This document shows positions 23,304-36,460 of a DNA stretch of 64,000 nt, one piece after another. Below the pieces are notes generated by a model that was not told where the DNA came from, did no database searches, and saw nothing but the letters and a program-made list of their open reading frames with translations. The translations under genes and the position numbers were made by a program. Each line of letters begins with the position of its first letter. Positions within the stretch are counted from its first letter, which is position 1. Origin of the DNA: Ilex aquifolium (Eukaryota; Streptophyta; Magnoliopsida; Aquifoliales; Aquifoliaceae); the NCBI GenBank assembly GCA_951799425.1, contig OX637393.1, positions 25,004,744 through 25,068,743 on the forward strand, given 5' to 3'.

Positions 23304-24022
23304 GGAGTTGGTGAGCTTAGATTTAATACAAATTTCTCTCCTCAAGTGATTGCGTGGTTACAGATATGGGTTAGGTAAATATCTTTGTGACTCTAACAAG
23401 AAATCACCAAGGGACGGAGAAAACTCATTTCAAGCCGCACTCAATAGATCTAAATATTATTCTATTTTCACTCGAAGGTGGATCATTATCGGAGTAGGGG
23501 ACCCAGTTGTAAGTACAAAGTTCGAATTGAATTTATTAGGTGATTTACCCAGGAAGTATATCGGAGAGATCTCATTTCATGCACAATCTTTACATATTTT
23601 TCAGATTTCAATCCAAGACAAAAGACTGTTGTGGTTAAAATCAAGAGCAATGCTATAGAGACGTTATTTAGGGACCTAATGATGTGATTTCAATGCAATC
23701 ATTAGATTAGTTGTGAGTTCAATGCAATTAATAATAATTTATTATTGAAATAACTGTTTGATATAAATAGGAAATAAACATCGAAAGAAACACACTGCAT
23801 TAGATAATTTATTATAATTGTCAACTACAGAAAGAAGCTTTGGACGAGGAAAAAACGACAATAAAAAACTTACAACTTGAGTTTTATGGATATTATGTAC
23901 ATCCAAAGTAGGAAACATCAAATCTAAAAGAAGGCATCTTATTATTACAGTGCAAATCCACTGCTAAGCTTAGGTATATCTTGATTTCCTGAAGAATTGA
24001 AGAAGCCAGAAGTGCAGCAAAT
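23304..24022. other. 3' flank of the P450 gene, no other gene seen
   Basis: AT-rich. It includes the presumed 3' untranslated region of the P450 gene next to its stop codon. A short plus-strand ORF has no recognisable domain. Confidence 0.45.
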
Positions 24023-26726
24023 TTAAGCTTTGTGAGGATAGAGGCGAACCGGAAGTCCCTTCTCTGGGATGGGCATCGGGTTAACGATGATCTTCTCATC
24101 AGGAATCAGCTTCTCCCACCTGAACCTTTTTACGAGGTGGTGCATGAAAACAAGTATTTCTAGTCGAGCATACTCTTTTCCGGGACACATCCTAGGTCCT
24201 CCACCGAACGGCACAAATGTATATGGAGCAGGTCCACTTCCCTCGAATCTTGATGGATCAAACTTTAGTGGCTCGGGGAAGAACTCGGGATTTCTATGTG
24301 TTGAGTTTGCACTCCAATAAATCTGCACAAAACAGAAAAAAAAAAAAAAAAGTAAATTTTATGAGTAAGTCAGAATTTTACTTGAATAAGCAATCAATCA
24401 AACAGCACAAAGTTGGAATTTATAGTAGTTTGTGGAATTTACTTAGTTAATTACCTTCCAACCCTTGGGAATTGAGAAACCATTATACATGAAATCAGTG
24501 AGTACTTCTCTGAAAGCTCCTTGGAGAGGTGGTGCAAGTCTCAACACTTCACAGGCCACATTCCATGAATATTTCATTTTCTGTATATCCTCCCAATTCA
24601 ATAATTCACCCGGAGCTTTGGAATTGGCAATTTCCATTTGTTCTGCCAAAAAAAAAAAAGACCACAAGAAATAGGAATTAGGTATTTTTCTTGTGAATTC
24701 AAATCTGGTCCATTATACTTTTTTCTCTATTTCACCTAATAGTAAATATTTCATCATGTAAGGTTAGGGACGACCTATAAATAATGAGTCCTACTTTAAT
24801 TAAATTAAAATTGACTATGAATATTTTGTTATAAGTAAAGTAATCAATTATTTAGGACTTCATCACTTGACACGGTATTAGATTAACAAATTAGATCAAT
24901 TTTTTAGATTCTAATAGCATTACTCCACTTCAAAAGTCAAATCATTATCAATAACTTGTTGATCTTAGCATTCCGCCCCTACCTACTGACAATAAATAAA
25001 TTAACAAATAAAATGAAAGGGAATATATGCTTACTTTGCTTGATACTTTCTTGTGATCCACGCATTTGTAGACGTGTTAAACTTAAAACCACTAAACAAA
25101 TCAATCCTATAAGACCTAGATAACTGACATATTTACTACTTAGTTAATTTTATTATACAATCTGATATTAATCTGACATATTTACTAATAATGCTGAGAT
25201 CGGATTAACAAGCCAAAATTGAAATATTAAGCTGACATATTTATTATTCATGTTATTCGATCGTGTCATATTTGGCTTTGTCTGAAGAACTACTTAATCC
25301 TATATTTCGTACAAATGCATGTCTGATTAATTTCTCCTACTTGTAAATTGTCACCTTTAATTTTTAGATTAAAAAATAGTACATAAAAAGTATAGGGGGT
25401 TATCGTGATTCACCACAGGTCCAAATAGAAATACAAATATAACAAGCACCACCTTGTCCGTGTACTAGTGTGATAAACCAATAGTATGTATAAGGACACA
25501 ACTAGGGTATTGAAGATTGTCGTAACAAAAGTTATGACAAAATAAAAGTGAAGCTAAGATGGACCTCCACTTAGTTTCAATCCCTTTGGTTGTTTGCAAT
25601 CGATCATAATTTTTTAGGTTCAATCACAATATTTTGAGTCGTATATTGACGTTATGGAGGGTAGCATAACCTAAATTCATAGAAGTTGTTATGGTTACTA
25701 TTTTACTAGTAATTTTCGATCCAGTATCTGGTTTGTTACTGTAATTTTACTATTCAAAATATAATAGAAAAGAAATTTACCCTTGTAGACTCCCTCGTAC
25801 ACTTCTGGCAACTCGGCAAGATACTTGACAATGAAACAGCACGCAGAGCTTGCAGTGTCATGGCCTCCGATCAATAACCCCAAAATCTTATCAGCAATAT
25901 CCAATTCAGCCATGAACTTGCCGTTCTCGTCGCTTGTCAGAAGCATGTGTGACAATATATCTTGCGTCGGCGACGCCTTGCCCTCGGCCAAATCGACCTT
26001 TCTTTGCTTAATAATCCTCACAAGTTCTTTCCTGATGAAGTTCGAGGCCTTGATTGCACGGTGAAACGGTGTTCCAGGCAAGTCTATCGGGATTGATATA
26101 AGCCCGGAAGCCAAGAGGTCGAAAGGGTCTGCGAATTTGGCGACGTGATTAGGATCTTCTATGCTCACGAAGACCCGACAGGCGAGCCAGAAGGTGAATT
26201 GCTTGGACAGGGGGAATACAACGACTTGGTCATTGTTTTCCCAACTTGAGGCGAAGTGTCGATCGGCAATAACGTCCATCATGCCAATGTATCGTTGCAG
26301 AGCTTCGGGTTTGAAGAAATTGGGGAGCATTTTTCTCATTTTGATGGCTTCTTCTTTTGAAGATGTTTGTGTTGAGGATGGAAAAACCTTGTTGACGGAG
26401 CTGGGCCACCAGGCCTGCACAAGCTTATTCTCGTTCGAAAACAAAAACTTGTTCCCTGCAGCGCCGCAGAAAACTGCGGCCTGCTCGCCGAGGAGAGATG
26501 TTCTGAATACTTGGGAAGAGTATTTGGCCATCCGGTCAAAGACGAACTTCTCCGGGTGGCCTTTCCACCCGGTGGAGAGGAACTCGAGGCTCTCCCCGAC
26601 CACTGGCCACCCGGTTTTTCCTGGTGGGAGGGTTCCATCGGATTTGCTCTTGTAGAACAGGAAGTGAAGGGAAAGAGAGACAAGGAGGACAAAGAGGGAA
26701 AGGAGAGAAACATAGAAGAACTCCAT
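24023..26726 (-). CDS. CYP716: Cytochrome P450, CYP716 family (triterpene oxidase type), three exons
   Basis: Exons 26726-25781, 24642-24455 and 24322-24023 join in frame into 477 residues, the usual CYP716A length. Splice sites are AAGG/GTAAAT, GGCAG/AAC, GGAAG/GTAATT and GTGCAG/ATT. An N-terminal membrane anchor (residues about 3-25) and a proline hinge ([13 protein letters not shown]) place it on the ER facing the cytosol. The I-helix motif is [11 protein letters not shown], the K-helix ExxR is EVLR in [12 protein letters not shown], the PERF-like region is FDPSRFEG, and the heme loop [10 protein letters not shown] holds the Cys ligand. CYP716A enzymes mostly oxidise pentacyclic triterpenes such as beta-amyrin, often at C-28. 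Substrate and carbon are inferred, not proven. I chose the MEFFYVS start because the upstream in-frame Met adds about 26 residues with no P450 character. No stop or frameshift is present. Intron 1 is about 1.1 kb. Confidence 0.93.
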
Positions 26727-27680
26727 GTCTTGTTGCCTTAACCAACAAGTTCTACACCAAAATGATTTCCCAGTGAGTTTGGGAATGAAGTTAGGCACAT
26801 ACATATAGGCAGGCAGCTAGGCACAATATTTTGACTGATTGAATTGGACCAAACCTGTTAGATCACATGTTTGGACTTTATCTATTGTACTTACTAGTGG
26901 TTGATATGATCCGAACCTAATCAAAATTGTCTCACAAAAAAAGGTATTAAAAGTCTTCATATGCATATAACTAAGCTCATATCAATCGCTATAGGATCAT
27001 AACATTTCACCAAAGTCCAATAGCTTTCTTCTATGACAACTACTTTATCGACACTAACCAAATGATAATCTTTTTTCTTTAGTAACTCTATTCACCTATT
27101 AATATTTAGTGACTTAGCACCCTGCACATTCATAATAACAAGACATTTTAATTAAGCTTATAGGCAAGTTCTTCTATGAGGCGCCACAACCCATATTTCG
27201 TTCGATTGCATACTCAACGTGGTGGCAGCCTCGATACTAATTGATATGAAGTCATGTGTAGAACACATTTTTAAAGACCAGCTTACAATGTCAGAATACC
27301 TTAAAGTTCATGTACACATATCTAAGATCATATTTAACTATTGGGATTAGAATAATGATGACTGGCCAAAAATAAAAACAAAATGATATCAAATTACAAT
27401 AATAGTATTATTGATTTCACTTTTACACATTTGAAATTCAAATTTGTCTCATTATAGTAACGACACATCATTTAATTTATATTTTTGTTCTCCTTTTTCG
27501 TTCAGTGTAACACTACTTTTTGGGATTATAACATTGGTCTCAATATTATTTGGGGTTCACTTTGGATCTAATAATAGTATTAATTGTAATTCACTTTTGA
27601 TTCAACAACCAGAGTAAATTAATTATCAAACAGGTGGCGTTATTATAACACTGTTTTGAGATGGACATATTTAGGTAGGT
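26727..27680. other. Upstream flank of the P450 gene
   Basis: Contains the presumed promoter and leader. A weak TATA-like CTATATGTATG lies on the minus strand about 85 bases before the ATG. No other gene seen. Confidence 0.45.
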
Positions 27681-27684
27681 TTGA

Positions 27685-28270
27685 GTGTGAAAAATATAAA
27701 AGTCAAATTATGGTAGCTTGAAGGCATCAGACAAAGACAAAAAAGTCTGGTAATGTGGCTTCAGTAGTATATCTATTATCGGTGCCCCCAATGCTGATAT
27801 TCGTGGCCGTCCGAGTTCTTACTTGTGTGAACTATTCCAAGTCAAATTAAGCTAGCTTGGAGAATTTGGAATGGGGACAAAAAAGTCTGTTGGGGTGACT
27901 TTAGATACTTGATATTGGGTTTTATGGATCGATATTTTTTATAAATAATTTAAATATGCATCCGTTATATCATACTTTAAATATATATATTTTTATTTGC
28001 TAAAGTTTAGCTTAAATAAGCTATTTTTAAAAATAGATTCAAATATTGAGTGTGTTTAAAATAAAATTTAATCCGATCACTTGACTGACCTATCCAATAC
28101 ATTCACCCGTGAAATATTCTAAGGTCAAATTTATGCTAGCTTGTAGAGTGTGGAATAAAAGCACAAGAGTCTGGTGAAGAGGCTTCATTATTATATATAT
28201 CATTGGTGTCCCCAATGCTAAAATTAGTTGTCTTCTCTGTTCTCACCTGTGTGGACTGTTACCTAAAAGT
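27685..28270. repeat. Three diverged copies of a local repeat upstream of the P450 gene
   Basis: A unit with AGTCTGG, GGCTTCA, then GGTGCCCCCAATGCT and a CTTGTGTGAACT-like end is seen at about 27695-27840. A partial copy with AAAAAAGTCTGTTGG lies at about 27840-27905, and another full copy at about 28115-28262 (AGTCTGG, GGCTTCA, GGTGTCCCCAATGCT, CCTGTGTGGACT). Non-coding. Confidence 0.75.
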
Positions 28271-29359
28271 TCTGATTTTTTCAAAGCAATCCGCCTGTAA
28301 AATACTCATACATCCATATGGTGGGTTGGGTATTCATTCATGTTGTTAGAATATAGGCATAATATATGTGGTTAATGCTGGAAGGTTGAATGACACTTTC
28401 CACTCTAAAATATCTTCAAACATTTAACAACCTGAAGAAAAAAAAAAAAACTAGTGTATTTTGTATAAGTGGGTCAAAAAAAGGCAGCAAAGCATGACGA
28501 AATAGATTTTTTTTTCGGTCAGTAAGCATGACAAAATAGATGACTCGGTCAAGAATGCATCACCGTCCACTCTCTGCGTTGAAACGGCTTGTTGTTAGAA
28601 ATGAATTAATACATATAAGTATATTTAATATAAATCTATAATATTTATATTGGTACTCTCACACATTTCAAAATTATATTTTGATGTCAAAATTATGCTC
28701 TTTACTTCACCATGCATGAACTCTCAAATTTTTAAAATTACACATTCTATCCTTAAGTTATGACTTTTATATCACCATGCATTAAATCGTTTTATCAAGT
28801 TGAATTAGTTTTTTTCCATTTTATTAAAAATAAATAATACTATAATTTATCGTGTGAAAATTTTATTTTGGTAGAGTCTATATATCCAATTTAAAATTTA
28901 TATTAATTAGGACTCATTGAATGGAACGTTGTTGAATAAAAACTTTTGGTTACACTATTATTTAGCCTTACTCAAAAAAAAAAAAAAAAAAAATCTTGGC
29001 TTCATCCCTAATATTCTTTTAACAATTAAACAATCTTAAATGTGCCATTTTTTTTTGGAGTGGCCTCCACACATTTTAATTATCGGAAAGTAAATTTACT
29101 TATTTAAAGTAATTTAAGGCCATTAACAAACGTCAATTATAGTGTGTTGCTTTTGAAAATTACAAGAATTGATTAAACTTTGGCTTGGGAGATCTTGGAG
29201 CAGATAAAAATGTTTTTAATGTTTTTTTAATGAATTGTTTTTAATAACAATCCTGTAATTTTGTTTTTATAGGAAACTTGTAGAAAGCAGTATTGTTGGA
29301 AAAATAATGAATTGGGTAGGAATTACTTTTAATAATTATGTTAGGATTTAATCTAGTAA
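28271..29359. other. Intergenic, no gene seen
   Basis: AT-rich with several A and T homopolymers (for example near 28440 and 28975-28993). The A runs might mark old retrocopy tails, but I could not define any element. Confidence 0.5.
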
Positions 29360-29374
29360 GGCTACCATAAATTA

Positions 29375-29486
29375 AATGCACCGGATCCCATCAGAACTCC
29401 GCAGTTAAGCGTGCTTGGGCGAGAGTAGTACTAGGATGGGTGACCCCTTGGGAAGTCCTCATGTTGCACCCCAAAAAAAAAAAAAA
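29375..29486 (+). pseudogene. 5'-truncated 5S rRNA retropseudogene with poly(A) and target duplication
   Basis: The first 98 bases match the 3' four fifths of plant 5S rRNA, from AATGCACCGGATCCCATC through the internal control region to GTTGCACCCC, with a few substitutions (for example CTCATG where CTCGTG is usual). Fourteen A follow directly. The insert is flanked by GGCTACCATAAATTA (29360-29374) and GGTTACCATAAATTA (29487-29501), a 15-bp duplication with one mismatch. This is the signature of LINE-mediated retroposition of a 5S transcript. It lacks the 5' end, so it is not a working rRNA gene. Confidence 0.9.
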
Positions 29487-29501
29487 GGTTACCATAAATT
29501 A

Positions 29502-30596
29502 GAGTTGTTTGTGACTGACCTTAAATTTTTAAAATCATAACTTGATTTCATTGTGCTACTTTTACGTTATGTTTGGTAACATTTTTGTACAATGCATTAA
29601 CTAATTATTATCAGTAAGATCAAGACCCTCTTTTTTTTTTTCCAACCAAATCTATCACACAATAAGTCACCATAAATCAAAATTCTAATTGAACCTCGTT
29701 ATAAAAAATATAAATCAAAAAAAAATTAATATTGCAAATATTCATGTAACACCAGAGCAACAAATGAAAGGAGGAAAAATTAGACATTTTTTTTCTCACA
29801 ATATCAAAAACTGATTTATCTTGTTAAAATCAAATTATTCATATTTTCTACTAATTTGGCCCGTTTATTATTCATATTAATTTAGTTATGTCATGTCAAG
29901 TTCGTGACAAATCTAAATTTGTGTGATTAACGTGTTATGTCCAAAATCAATAAACCTAAGGACCAAAACTCAAATGGGTCAGCGGTTCCTGTACCAACAA
30001 CCCTCACTAGTAAGGGAAACTATGTTATAGTTTTATTTTCCACAAAGAACGTAAGCATATCTATACATCACTGATCCAAATCACTAAATATTGCATTGTC
30101 TATGGCTTAGTCAAGTCAAGTTTTTTTTGTTTTTTTGATCAGAAATTCAAGTCAAGTTCACTCATTCAAATATGGTGGCTATCTTATTTGAAAATCAAGT
30201 GGTGAATAATGCCATATTTTACATAACATAGTTGACAAAAATTAACTTGTGATATTGACTATAATACCAAATCAATTGTCAATGGGGATACGATATTCTA
30301 TACAGATCCCGTGACATGCACCCAAGTGAAAATTTTAACCATCAATATTATTCGGTCTCAATATAACTTAGTTTACCGGTTTAATTTATCACAACTCTTT
30401 GATTGATAATAAATTCTGAACAATATTTAAACTTATTGTTAATCAAGAAACGATAATTCCAGCACTAAATTTATTTAATTAAATTCAAGTAGTATTGCTT
30501 AATTACAATCACACATTCTCTCCATTTCCACCCTTGGTGAAAGAGTCACAAAATCAATTTTCCTCTCCGTATTATGGGTTTGTCATTTTCCAAGTT
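29502..30596. other. Intergenic, no gene seen
   Basis: AT-rich. No conserved coding sequence found. Confidence 0.45.
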
Positions 30597-30982
30597 GATA
30601 AGGTTATTGATCATAATCTAACCGGTATAACTAATGGTTTCTGATTGGTCAATGAGAAGAAATGGTTTCCTGATATCCTATTTTAATGAGAATTGGAGTT
30701 TATGTTGAACTAGGAAACCAGTCTTCTCTCTACCTTTAAATATATACGCGAGTTGTGTATCATAAGAATAAAGATCAAGAGAGGGAAATCGATTTCGGGG
30801 CTACACTACAAGATGGTTCAATTCTTGATTAAATAATTCAAGATTTGTGATTATGGCTCCAGGAATGTTGATTATGATGTTATAATTTTTTTAATTCCGC
30901 AAAATTGATATGTGAAAACCATAATTATTCTAGATCTTAGAATTAGGGTTTGATTAATTCTTTTGATTAAATAAAGTTTACA
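30597..30982 (+). repeat. 5' LTR of the old copia element (left end missing)
   Basis: Matches the 3' LTR from about its base 116 to its end (GGTTTCTGATTGGTCAATGA near 30635 and the shared end AAATAAAGTTTACA). The start of U3 is gone, so the target duplication cannot be tested. Confidence 0.8.
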
Positions 30983-31704
30983 TGCGGTATCAGAACATGA
31001 GTTTAAAACCTTTATGATTTTTTATTTTAAGTAAATTTAAGATTGCATCACCCGCTTCTATACCACAATTCCCGTCTGTCAAATTTATGACGGTATTGAA
31101 AAACATTACGAAGTACGTTTGGGTCACCGTCTACCCACTACAAGCTCAACGAAAATTTTGGGGTGCCATAATTGCTGCTTTGTCTTTTATGTTTTTGGTG
31201 GTTCAAAGACATCCAGGTACATAGCATTCACACAAAAAGAGGTCCCCCATTCTTAAGTCTCATGTATCCTATTTGTTTTTGTTGAGCAAGTATCATACAA
31301 ACGATGAGGAAGTTTTGGTCAAACTTATAATGAGAGACAATGAGAGATGCCTAAACCTTTAACGTCAAGTTGGAAAACCATAATAGAGAGATGCCTAAAC
31401 CCTGAATGCTTATTAATGGGGATTACTCTCGGTTTGACAGCACAGTTGTATTATTAAAGAGTCATATCTATGCTTGTGAATGATATTTAATTTTGTAATT
31501 AATTGTGACCATTGAACACTGTTGCAATATGTGTCATTAGACAGGCCATAATCGATTGATTTAAGATGTAGTATATGATGGTTAATCAACTTGAAAGGAT
31601 CAATCATAATGTATTATCATAATATTAGGCTTTATTTAATATAGTACCTACAATGAGTAGGATTTTGTTTATTTCTAATTGGTTAAGCTCAAGGGCCCAA
31701 CTCA

Positions 31705-32258
31705 TGTTACGAACCCAGTCTGAGTTAATAACCCAACTCCAAGAGATCCAACAAGTCCAGCCCAAAGTTGTCCACGCCCGGTCAAGCTCATCAAGTTCGA
31801 GGAGCTATATCATCAAGGGAGCATGCAAGATCATCCAAGAGCCTCATCCACGCCGCCTTGGAAAGAGTCAACCTCCACATCATCCTTTGACCGAATCTTA
31901 TGCAGAGTATCGTAACTGCCTCATCAGTTGATAAGAGGGCGCCAGCTCCACTAGATTAGTCACTTAGTTACTAATAACTCGTCCAAATCTATTATGAGAC
32001 GACTATAAATTGTAAGTCCCGCCAACACTTGGGGGGCAGATGACACTCAGTCGAGCACATCTCTATAATTTTCATAGCTTGTATCTCCCTACTCTCCTTG
32101 CACACTTGAAGTAATAAAATACCCCAGCGACCCTAGCCATTCAAAGTAGACGTAAGTCACGTTGACCGAACCACTATAAATCCTTGTCTTACTTGTATCT
32201 CTATATCTTTCTATTTTACTACTGCATTTATTACTACTCATTTGACAGGTGGTGTACA
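31705..32258 (+). repeat. Solo LTR (about 554 bp) inserted in the copia element
   Basis: Starts TGTTACGAACCC and ends GTGTACA. Exact 6-base repeats AACTCA lie directly outside (31699-31704 and 32259-32264). A TATAAAT box at 32004-32010 fits a U3 promoter. No internal region accompanies it, so it is probably the product of LTR-LTR recombination, or else a TRIM-type element. An ORF over its left half has no recognisable domain. Confidence 0.65.
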
Positions 32259-32372
32259 AACTCAATTTGTGCATCATCAATTTCTCTCTGCCTTACCTTT
32301 GACATCATGAATAATATTATGTATCAGAGTGGTTGAATTATCAATTTAATATTTTGTGCAATTATATTAGTT

Positions 32373-32810
32373 TGATTTTGATACCTATATTACGATATAG
32401 TTTGGTAGTTGTCAAAATAGTCCAACTAGAATGTCTCATAGATATCAAATTACATAATTGATATTTAATATCTATTACCGAGATATTAAAATAATAGTTT
32501 ATGTAATGTCATTATTTTGATTTGAGATCTATATTCTAATATAGTTCGGTAGTCATCAAAGTGACCCAACTAGAATGATTCATGGATATTAAATTGTAAA
32601 ATTGATTTTAGTATTCATTATTTTGATATTAAATAATCGTTTGTGTAACATCATTATTTTGACCTGATGCCTATATTATGATATAGTTCGGTAGCCGTCA
32701 AAGTGGCCTAACTAGAATGACTAATTCAATCATATTCGATATTTAATTTTCATTACTGAGGTATTAAAATAATGACTTGTAAATTGTAGTTTTCAATCAC
32801 TTGGATATTA
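32373..32810 (+). repeat. Three tandem copies of a ~145-bp unit in the copia leader
   Basis: Each copy begins near a GAT..CTATATT..ATATAGTT(T/C)GGTAG core (about 32373, 32518 and 32660) and shares GTCAAA/GTGGCC-type and CAACTAGAATG words. The unit is non-coding. A primer-site-like TATGTATCAGAGTGG lies just before the first copy (32318-32332). Confidence 0.8.
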
Positions 32811-33399
32811 GGGAATCGGCCCAAAGGTACACCACCTTTCAAATGATTAATTAACTGGATTAGGATAATTGGTGTACATTCATAATGGGTGTGGAACGGA
32901 TGATCAAATGTGACAGACCTATCTAATTATGAATATATTATTAATTAGTCCTATTAGGTGATAGAGAATCACCATAATGCTTAAAGTTTTAGTATATCAT
33001 GATTACTATCTAAAGGAGGATCACAGTAGTACTATTTATTGCTTATTAAAATATATATTTTTTATTCTAACTCATATTTAAATTTATAGATGACTCAAAG
33101 CATTAATGTAGTGAGTTTTTACCTTCTCTTATTATTAGTTCATGTATTGTTACATTCACATATTTTATCTGGTTTGATACTTAATGGAATGAATATTTTC
33201 AGATTGATGTAAACAAATTCAATTTTACTTATATGTATTTTGCCTACTTGTCTGACACTTAACTGGTATAACTTAATCAAGTAGTTCTAATGAAAATGGC
33301 TTTGCACAAAATATATAAGGGATCGAACATGCTAGGCATTATATTTTATGGGAATGATAATTATGAATAACATTAAGTTACTACTTTCGTAAATGGATA

Positions 33400-36300
33400 A
33401 TGTTTATGAACATTGTATAGTTATGTAAGAATGTTATTGAACTATTGATAATGAGTCTTTTATTGGACACTGGGCTTCAGGGATAGATGAGTTCTTTTAC
33501 GTAATTTATTTTTTGAACTTTTTGTCCCTAGGTATGAATCTTTATTGATGTTAAGTAGTATGTCAATGTATGTCTATTATGCTTGTTCAAGAAGAAAACA
33601 AGATTTAAGAACTTAGAACACTATTCCAAAACCAAGAGCATACTTAGCTATTTAGGCTCATAAAGGAAATAAATAATATGTGGTCATTTATGTAAAAGTT
33701 GGGACATTTTAAAAAAAAAAATGATTGATATAAATGAAAGATATGATTTGAAAGGAAAGATAAACATTAAATCTTTTGTATATTTCGAATCAAAACTTTA
33801 ATGAAGTTTCTTCTAACACTATGGATTGACTTGAGTTTTCTACTATGAATGTTTTAAATTTGATGCTACGGATTTTCCCTAACCCAGAATGGTAAATCAT
33901 AAATTGGTATTCATGGTTAATCGTGTCAAAACCCAATTTAAAATAGTTGGGACTTTCTATTTGTTTCTAGATATTGATCATTATTTATATTACAATTTAT
34001 GTTCTTGTTATTTTGAAGTTTGATTTTCTTATCTAAACTGCATGACGATTATTATTTCTTTTGAATATGAAAATGAAGTTTAAGAATGCTTTTTTTAGTA
34101 TTTTGGCATTCTTTATGATTGTTTGTACAAATTAAAGCCTGATGATTTATTTTATGAATCTCTTATATCCCTGCATCATAAGGTCTAGAATATACCGTAG
34201 CTTAATAAATGAAAATTTTCTTTCCTTTTGTGACATAAATGAATAGGTCATATAATTAGAGAAAGATTGAAGACACTACTCAAAGATGACATTATTTTGA
34301 ATCCAGAATTTTATTGATTTTGGTGTGTATAGATTTTATTAAGGAAAAATGAATCAAAAATACTAAGAATGGTGCTAGAAGTGTAAAACTCCTTAAACTT
34401 ATCCATACAGACACATCAAGAATTATTATCACATTTATGGATGATTTTTCACATTATGATTATCTCAATATACTACATAAAAATTTCAAGTAGAGAATGT
34501 TATTAAGGTACATATTATTAATGTTGAAAATAGTTATATAGAAAAGTGAAAGTCATCAGATTGGATAGATAGTGAATATTATGAAAGATATGATGGTTAA
34601 GAATAATGACCTTGTCTATTTGTTATGGTATTTTTACTCAATACACTATATCTGGGACATCGTAGCATAATGGTATCGCTAATAGGTATAATAACAACAT
34701 AGTGAAAATGCTTAGGAGTATATTACGTGATTTCTTATTACTCTTATTTTATGGATGAATGCTCTTAGAATTTGAGACATCTGAAAAGAAATTGAATTTT
34801 AGAACGATTAATGGTAACTTTATTGATTACCCGAAAAAATCCAAAACGTATAGGTTTTACTATCATACTCATAGTATGAGAATTATATATATTGATAATG
34901 TCAGATTGTTTAAGAATGGTGAAATTAGTGGCGATGATAATCATAGAAAGTGGTTATTAAAGAAGGGTAGAAGTCCCAATACTCATAACTTGTCATGATA
35001 TTGTTGTTCCAATAGTTGTTGAACGATCTAACAACATTGAACAATAAATTAATAATTAACTATTCCATATTGAGATTGTAACAAATACACTGAGGGTAGA
35101 AAAATCACAAGAGGTAGTATTAAGATGATCTCTAACATAAATATGATAAGCTAGTCCGAATGATTACATAATATATCTAAAAGAATCTAACTTTGATTTA
35201 AGGATAGGTAAATATCTGATTTCATTTTCACAAGTCATAGAAAGTGAAGGCTTTGCTAATTGAGTTGATGTCATGAAATTAATTGAAATCAACGAATCAG
35301 AATGAAATTTGAAATCTTGTTAGATATGAAGTCAAACTTATGGCCAAAAGTTTCACTCATAAATTAGGTATTGATTATATAAAGACTTTCTATCATGTAT
35401 CTAAGAATGACTCACTAAGAATTATTATGACAGTGGTAGCTCATTGTAATTTAGAATTATATCATATGAATGTGAAAACTATTCTTAATAAAGTTTAGGT
35501 GGATAAATCTATACAGATTAACCTAAAAGGTTCTTATAAGTGAAGTAACACTTGGCTTGCAAACTTATTTGGTCAATATATAGACATAAAAAAATAAATT
35601 CACGATGGTATTTTAAGTTCAAGGATACCATTATTTCTTTTAGTATTAAGGAAAGCACCATTATTGGTGTATATAAATGTTAAGGTTAGTGGGAGTAAGT
35701 TTTTTAACTCTATATATTGATGTTGTTGTATTGTTTGCCAGTAATAATCTTAGATTATTACATAAAACCAAGGTTCTCTCTATAAATATTAAATGAAATA
35801 TTTGGTGAGACAACTTATGTGATTAAAATTTAAAATATCCTAGGATCGATCACTTAGATTATTTGGGTTGTCTCATAAAACATATATGAGAAGAATTCTA
35901 AAGAGATTTAATGTGGAGATCTATTTAGCTAATGTTACTCCAATTTAAGTAAAAATGATAAGTTCAGTAGTATGCAATGTCCAAAGAATGTAATGGATTC
36001 CTTATGTTTCTATTGCATGATGTTTTATGTATGCATTTACGTGTATAATGTCATATATTATTCTTGCAGTTGGTATATTATGTAAATACGAAACCGATCC
36101 TGAAATTGATTATTATGAGCTTACAAGATATTTACAAGGTATAAATGATTATATGTTCTCATTTAAAAAATCTAATCATCTAGTGGTGATTCACAATTAT
36201 GAAAGTTAAATTTGTGGCTTGCTTTGAGGCTACAATTTATGGGTTATAGTTGCCAAATTTTATCTCAAGACTTGGAATTGTTGACTTTATGGTGAAGCCG

Positions 36301-36460
36301 ATAAGAATTTATTGTGATAATTTCGCATATGTGCTTTTTTGCCAAGCATCTATAGAGCATAATAGTATGAAGCTCATGATTGCAAATCCATTAAGAAAAG
36401 GGCTACTAAAAACATTTAAAAAATGTGTTAACATAATGAGTCTTGATTGTAGCTCATGAT
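33400..36460 (+). pseudogene. Decayed copia pol
   Basis: Recognisable pieces in several frames are: the post-integrase region (KKLNFRTINGNFIDYPKKSK and KTYRFYYHTHS near 34790-34880), the RT start (VAKSFTHKLGIDYIKTFYHV near 35335-35395, then AHCNLELYHMNVKT), and the RNase H part with YCDNFAYVLFCQ near 36310-36345. Stops and indels are frequent throughout. The order matches copia (integrase before RT). No function remains. Confidence 0.75.

Noticed and set aside
26727-26804. Extended N-terminus of the P450 (upstream in-frame Met)
   Set aside because: The extra residues lack hydrophobic anchor character and the shorter start gives the family's usual length and anchor.
29375-29472. Functional 5S rRNA gene
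   Set aside because: The 5' part is missing, the copy is single, has a poly(A) tail and is flanked by a target duplication; it is a retropseudogene.
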